Source of the DNA: Nitrosopumilales archaeon
Lineage (GTDB): Archaea > Thermoproteota > Nitrososphaeria > Nitrososphaerales > Nitrosopumilaceae
NCBI GenBank assembly: GCA_016176745.1
Contig: JACOWO010000116.1
Span: 1 to 8,026 of the forward strand
Direction: 5' to 3'
DNA: 8,026 bases
Under the pieces are notes generated by a model. The model was given only the letters and a program-made list of their open reading frames with translations. It had not been told where the DNA came from and ran no database searches. Position numbers and translations under genes: made by a program. Within the stretch, counting starts at the first letter, position 1. Each line of letters starts with the position of its first letter. This document shows positions 5,040 through 8,026 of this stretch, piece after piece.

Positions 5040-5867
5040 TTGAAGATTGTATTAAAATTTGGTGGAACATCAATCTCTACTGCTAAAAACATAAGAAAGG
5101 TTTCAAGCTACGTTCATTCACTATCAAAACAAAATCAAGTAGTAGTAGTTTGTTCTGCAATTGATGGTGTAACAGACGATCTTATCCAGATATCAAAATT
5201 CATACAAAGAGGAAACAAGGAACATGCAAATCGATTAACTGCCAAAATAATTGCAAGACACAGACAACTTGCAAAAGAAACTATAACTAAATCACAAAAC
5301 AAGAAAAAACTTCTAGACGCACTAAACTCTGATCTAACTGAGCTTGAGGAGCTATTACACGGGGTAATCTTACTTGGTGAGGTAACAGCTCGTTCACTAG
5401 ATTACATAATCTCATTTGGTGAGCGCCTTTCTATCAAAATAATAGCTCATGCTCTACTTGATCTTGGAAGCAAATCAATTCCTTTGACTGGAAAAGAAGC
5501 TGGAATTGTAACCGATTCTAATTTTGGTGAATCAAGACCCTTAATGGATACAACACGATTACGTATTCTAAGAAATGTTGATTCACTTCTCTCCAAAAAA
5601 ATAATACCTGTGATAGGAGGATTTGCAGGAGCTGATCAATATGGAAATATTACCACATTTGGAAGAGGAGGATCTGACTATTCTGCAACAATAATTGCAT
5701 CTTGTATAAAAGCTGATGAAATATGGCTGATGACTGATGTTGATGGTTTGATGACAGCAGATCCAAAGACTGTTAAAAATGCAAAGGTACTCAAAGAAGT
5801 CTCATATGCTGAGGCAATTGAAATGGCACTTTTTGGTACTATCAAAAAAAGTTCCAATGAGAATTAA
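5040..5867 (+). CDS. lysC: Aspartate kinase catalytic fragment (N-terminal frame)
   Basis: This frame encodes 275 residues from a TTG start. It contains the amino-acid-kinase motifs in order: Lys6-Phe-Gly-Gly-Thr-Ser at the N-terminus, ISFGERLS (124-131), GKEAGIVTD (151-159), TTFGRGGSDYSATIIA (205-220) and MTDVDGLMTADP (231-242). Family sequence continues through YAEAIEMALFGT (256-267) and is followed by eight foreign residues (IKKSSNEN) and TAA at 5865-5867. A normal catalytic domain would continue about 30 more residues before the ACT domains. The kinase fold is therefore nearly complete but lacks the FGxK-x-x-HP segment needed for normal nucleotide binding. It starts 35 bases after pcna. 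Confidence 0.75.
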   Translation: MKIVLKFGGTSISTAKNIRKVSSYVHSLSKQNQVVVVCSAIDGVTDDLIQISKFIQRGNKEHANRLTAKIIARHRQLAKETITKSQNKKKLLDALNSDLTELEELLHGVILLGEVTARSLDYIISFGERLSIKIIAHALLDLGSKSIPLTGKEAGIVTDSNFGESRPLMDTTRLRILRNVDSLLSKKIIPVIGGFAGADQYGNITTFGRGGSDYSATIIASCIKADEIWLMTDVDGLMTADPKTVKNAKVLKEVSYAEAIEMALFGTIKKSSNEN

Positions 5868-6408
5868 AAATACATTTAATACAAAAAATCCCGGGACGAT
5901 GGTAACTGCTTCACCTGATGAAGCCACTAAAAAAACTGTGAAATGTGTAAGTGCAATTCGTCATAATGGCCTTATAGATATAAGAGGAGGCAGCATGGTA
6001 GGTGCACCTGGCACTGCCGCAAAAATCTTTGCTACGCTGGCAAAGGTTGGAGTAAACATAATGATGATCTCACAGAACCCTTCCGAATCTAGCATATCAG
6101 TAATTGTAAAACAAAGTGACTTGAATAAAGCTGTCAATGCATTAGAGATAGAACTTCTTGGCAAAATTATCAAAAAACTTGAGATCACAACAGATGTAGC
6201 TATAGTAGCGTTGATTGGTTCTGGCATGCGAGGAACTGTGGGAGTAGCATCTAGAGTTTTTGGTGCAGTAGCAAAAAAAAGCGTTAACGTAGTTATGATA
6301 GCACAAGGCTCATCAGAACTTAATTTGGCATTTGTCGTAAAAGACTCTGACTGCAAATATGTGGTTCAAGCTTTGCATGATGAGTTTGAACTAGCGAAAA
6401 TAAACTAG
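5857..6408 (+). CDS. Aspartate kinase ACT-domain fragment (C-terminal frame)
   Basis: From ATG 5857 this frame can yield a 183-aa protein starting MRIKNTFNTKNPGTMVT, the segment that normally joins kinase and regulatory regions. Two ACT domains follow: the first around VGVNIMMISQNPSESSISVIV, the second around KSVNVVMIAQGSSELNLAFVV, ending ALHDEFELAKIN. The motifs SQNPSES and AQGSSEL are those of the allosteric lysine/threonine-binding ACT pair. The frame itself stays open upstream to an ATG at 5779, but those residues do not resemble the family. ATG 5857 lies 11 bases before the end of the upstream fragment, so termination and restart is possible. It may be an untranslated remnant instead. 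Confidence 0.6.
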   Translation: MRIKNTFNTKNPGTMVTASPDEATKKTVKCVSAIRHNGLIDIRGGSMVGAPGTAAKIFATLAKVGVNIMMISQNPSESSISVIVKQSDLNKAVNALEIELLGKIIKKLEITTDVAIVALIGSGMRGTVGVASRVFGAVAKKSVNVVMIAQGSSELNLAFVVKDSDCKYVVQALHDEFELAKIN

Positions 6409-6461
6409 CATCAATACAGTAACTATTAGTTTGTTGATCCAGTCAAAATTTCTGAAAAAGG

Positions 6462-6470
6462 GATAAATTA
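6462..6470 (+). promoter_or_regulatory. TATA-like box for cobJ
   Basis: GATAAATTA is centred about 27 bases before the TTG start at 6493, the leaderless spacing seen elsewhere in the window. The 84-base gap from the aspartate kinase stop holds nothing else I can identify; in particular no cobalamin riboswitch. Confidence 0.4.
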
Positions 6471-6492
6471 ACTGAAATACTCTGGTTATACA

Positions 6493-7290
6493 TTGACAGG
6501 AAAATTATACATTGTAGGTGTAGGGCCTGGCCATCATGATCATATGACATTTCGTGCAAAAAAAGTAATTGAAGAAAGTGATACAATTGTTGGCTATGAG
6601 ACATATGTTAATCTGGTTGAAGATCTAATAGGTGGAAAAGATGTTTACAGATATGCCATGACTCAGGAGGTAGAGCGGGCACATCAATGCATCGAGCTTG
6701 CAAAGGAAGGCAGAACAGTCTCGCTTGTATCTAGTGGTGATCCAGGAATCTATGGTATGGCTGGCCTGATCTATGAAATCCTTGCAGAATCTGGATGGGA
6801 TCCAAAAAATGGTCTGCCAGTAGAAATAATCCCAGGAGTCTCTGCACTAAACTCTTGTTCTTCCATAGTAGGCTCACCTCTTATGACTGACTTTGCTGTA
6901 GTTAGCATGAGTGACCTTCTAGTCCCATGGGAAGTCATCATAAAGCGAGTTGAAGCTGCTGCACAAGGTGACTATGTCATAGTCATATACAACCCATCAA
7001 GCAAAAAACGGATCCATCAGTTACAGGATACAAGAAAGATTCTACTAAAATACAGAAAACCTACAACTCCCGTTGCAATAATAAAAGGCGCATTTAGGGA
7101 ATCACAAACAGTTGTTCTAACGGATCTTGAAAACCTTGAAAAACACTCTGATAAATTGGGTATGATTAGCACAGTAATAATTGGAAACTCTTCAACATAT
7201 AATTACAAAAATTTAATGATAAATCCACGAGGATACCAATCAAAATACAATCTTCAAGAAGAGACTAATCCAGAACTAAAAGTAAAGTGA
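6493..7290 (+). CDS. cbiH: Precorrin-3B/cobalt-factor III C17-methyltransferase
   Basis: The 265-aa product is the CobJ/CbiH enzyme, which uses SAM to methylate C17 and contract the corrin ring during cobalamin synthesis; in an archaeon the anaerobic CbiH-type reaction is expected. Tetrapyrrole-methylase motifs are plain: GKLYIVGVGPG (3-13), GYETYVNLVEDL (34-45), SLVSSGDPGIYGMA (77-90), EIIPGVSALN (111-120), the subfamily mark MSDLLVPWEVI (139-149), VIYNPSSKKR (164-173) and the C-terminal NPRGY (244-248). Length fits the roughly 250-residue family. The start is TTG 6493: the frame is closed upstream by TAA at 6469-6471, no ATG is available, and a TATA-like box lies 27 bases before it. No other cobalamin gene lies in the window, so it appears to be a single-gene unit. 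It converges on tyrS with seven bases between stops. Confidence 0.9.
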   Translation: MTGKLYIVGVGPGHHDHMTFRAKKVIEESDTIVGYETYVNLVEDLIGGKDVYRYAMTQEVERAHQCIELAKEGRTVSLVSSGDPGIYGMAGLIYEILAESGWDPKNGLPVEIIPGVSALNSCSSIVGSPLMTDFAVVSMSDLLVPWEVIIKRVEAAAQGDYVIVIYNPSSKKRIHQLQDTRKILLKYRKPTTPVAIIKGAFRESQTVVLTDLENLEKHSDKLGMISTVIIGNSSTYNYKNLMINPRGYQSKYNLQEETNPELKVK

Positions 7291-7297
7291 TTATTGT

Positions 7298-8026
7298 CTA
7301 AGCACTTTTTTTAATAAGCTCAACTAGCTCTTTGTTTAGCACTAGTTTTTCTCTAATTGGTTGTATTATCTTAATCAAGTAATTGGCAACTGTCTGTTTT
7401 AGATCTGTTGGATGAAGCTTTTTCTGCATAAAATCTGACTCAAGCTGAGAATAGCTAGAATAAACAACGTTTCCACCAAATTTTACAGGACGTTCTACAC
7501 TTATCTCATCAAACTCATGATAGATAACATGCTTTGCAACCTCTAAAACAGGATTGTCTTTTATGTTGCCTTCTTCACACCATGCTTTCTTGAGCTTTGA
7601 TCTTATGTCATCATCAGAATCATGTATAAAAATGCCAGACGATGGACTTGATTTGCTCATTTTACCAAGTGACTTTGAATCCGATGTAGTCTCTGGTTCT
7701 GATAGGCTAGGTAGGAGTCTATGATGTACAGCCACAGGAACCTTCCATTTCATTTTTGGGAACAATTCTCTTGCAAGCATGTGTATTTTTCGTTGATCCA
7801 TTCCTGCATGGACAATATCAATATCTAAGAAATGAATATCTGTTGCTTGCATAGGTGGATATAGAAGCTTGGCCAGATCAATTTTCTCTTCAGTCTCTGA
7901 TCTTCCCATAATTGTTAGTGTTCGCATCGTACGTGCAAGTGACATGTGTTTTGTTAGTTTGACTAACTCTAACCAGTATTCTTTTTTTGAAGAGTAAAGA
8001 TCTGAACCTAATACAATCTCAACACC
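7298..8026 (-). CDS. tyrS: Tyrosyl-tRNA synthetase, C-terminal 242 residues (cut by window edge)
   Basis: The minus-strand frame is open from base 8026 to TAG at 7300-7298; its start lies beyond the right edge. The product is an archaeal/eukaryal-type TyrRS, a class I synthetase charging tRNA-Tyr. The part seen includes IVLGSDLYSSKKEYWLE near the cut, RTLTIMGRSE, the tyrosine-site segment QATDIHFLDIDIVHAGMDQRK that marks this enzyme, HMLARELFPK, and the class I signature Lys-Met-Ser-Lys-Ser (7663-7649) in LGKMSKSSPSSGIF. After that comes the anticodon-recognition helical region ending LVELIKKSA. The HIGH-like motif must lie outside. An internal ATG at 7945 is not the start, since family sequence continues upstream of it. 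It is distinguished from TrpRS by the GMDQRKIHMLAR segment. Expression is probably constitutive; nothing regulatory is visible. Confidence 0.9.
   Translation of the reverse strand, partial: GVEIVLGSDLYSSKKEYWLELVKLTKHMSLARTMRTLTIMGRSETEEKIDLAKLLYPPMQATDIHFLDIDIVHAGMDQRKIHMLARELFPKMKWKVPVAVHHRLLPSLSEPETTSDSKSLGKMSKSSPSSGIFIHDSDDDIRSKLKKAWCEEGNIKDNPVLEVAKHVIYHEFDEISVERPVKFGGNVVYSSYSQLESDFMQKKLHPTDLKQTVANYLIKIIQPIREKLVLNKELVELIKKSA
7306..7312 (+). terminator. T7 tract downstream of cbiH
   Basis: Seven T on the plus strand, 16 bases past the cbiH stop, lie inside the 3' end of convergent tyrS. Oligo-T tracts of this length suffice for archaeal RNA polymerase to terminate. No hairpin precedes it. 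Confidence 0.35.

Larger units (their letters stand above)
5040..6408 (+). pseudogene. lysC: Aspartate kinase interrupted by a frameshift and short deletion
   Basis: Together the two reading frames encode an aspartate kinase, which phosphorylates aspartate as the first step to lysine, threonine, methionine and isoleucine. The catalytic part is in one frame (5040-5867) and the two ACT domains in the +1 frame (to 6408). At the junction the catalytic frame reads EMALFGT and then leaves the family pattern at 5841. The other frame picks up at LSKKVPMRIKNT. In intact enzymes such as E. coli LysC and ThrA, FGA is followed by Lys-Val-Leu-His-Pro and six more residues before the equivalent of LSKK; those 11 residues are missing. 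A single deletion of 35 nt (11 codons plus 2) accounts for both the gap and the frameshift. The lost lysine and His-Pro segment lie at the nucleotide-binding region, so activity should be lost. No other lesion is seen, so it is recent or a sequence error. Confidence 0.8.

Noticed and set aside
5844..5850. Programmed ribosomal frameshift at the A7 run in aspartate kinase
   Set aside because: A shift here would join the frames but still leave out the 11-residue Lys..His-Pro segment, so it cannot rebuild a normal enzyme; a deletion explains more.
5961..6356. Minus-strand frame of 131 codons opposite the ACT-domain region
   Set aside because: The ACT motifs on the plus strand are unmistakable; the antisense product is Thr/Ile/Pro-rich without motifs.
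6409..6492. Cobalamin riboswitch or other leader upstream of cbiH
   Set aside because: The gap is only 84 bases, contains a TATA-like box at leaderless distance and no B12-box-like conserved segment.
1..8026. tRNA or rRNA genes, CRISPR arrays, insertion sequences, phage or defence genes
   Set aside because: I found no cloverleaf-like GC-rich stretch, no regularly spaced repeats, no transposase motifs and no terminal repeats; nearly all bases are in ordinary housekeeping genes.

Overview
This 8 kb window is low in G+C and densely packed, and is almost certainly chromosomal DNA of a mesophilic ammonia-oxidising-type archaeon (Thaumarchaeota/Nitrososphaerota, Nitrosopumilus-like). The evidence is archaeal information-processing genes (RpoL/Rpb11-type RNA polymerase subunit, transcript cleavage factor TFS, a PCNA sliding clamp, an archaeal/eukaryal-type TyrRS), a cobalamin-pathway methyltransferase, an archaeal AmrS-type radical SAM protein, and the promoter style. 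Most genes have a TATA-like box 23-29 bases before the start codon with no room for a leader, as expected for leaderless archaeal mRNAs. Several genes start with TTG or GTG. The assignment rests on family recognition by eye, not on a search.

Layout, left to right. 1-171 (-) is the N-terminal part of an unrecognised protein cut by the window edge. 244-504 (-) is a stand-alone Lrp/AsnC ligand-binding (RAM) domain. 582-1235 (+) is a cyclase/kynurenine-formamidase-family hydrolase whose 3' end overlaps the convergent 1220-2278 (-) AmrS-like radical SAM gene by 16 bp. 2360-2854 (+) is a DUSP23/VHZ-like dual-specificity phosphatase, the one gene with a good Shine-Dalgarno. 2855-3007 (-) is a 50-codon gene, easily missed, that abuts the phosphatase stop codon. 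3038-3574 (-) is an unrecognised 178-aa protein divergent from rpoL. 3626-3907, 3908-4222 and 4252-5004 (+) are rpoL, tfs and pcna, a transcription/replication cluster. 5040-6408 (+) is an aspartate kinase broken in the middle. 6493-7290 (+) is cobJ/cbiH, and 7298-8026 (-) is the C-terminal part of tyrS, running off the right edge.

The most notable point is the aspartate kinase. The catalytic part and the two ACT domains lie in different frames, and the conserved segment following Phe-Gly-Thr (normally Lys-x-x-His-Pro, about 11 residues) is absent. One deletion of about 35 nt would explain both facts. It could be a real recent loss, a split into two polypeptides, or a sequencing/assembly defect. 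Other points of interest are the missed 50-aa gene, a eukaryote-like VHZ phosphatase, an apparently shared TATA box between rpoL and an unknown gene, and widespread leaderless non-ATG starts. I see no mobile element, CRISPR array, rRNA or tRNA, and no convincing new multi-gene system. Every gap between genes is shorter than 100 bases.
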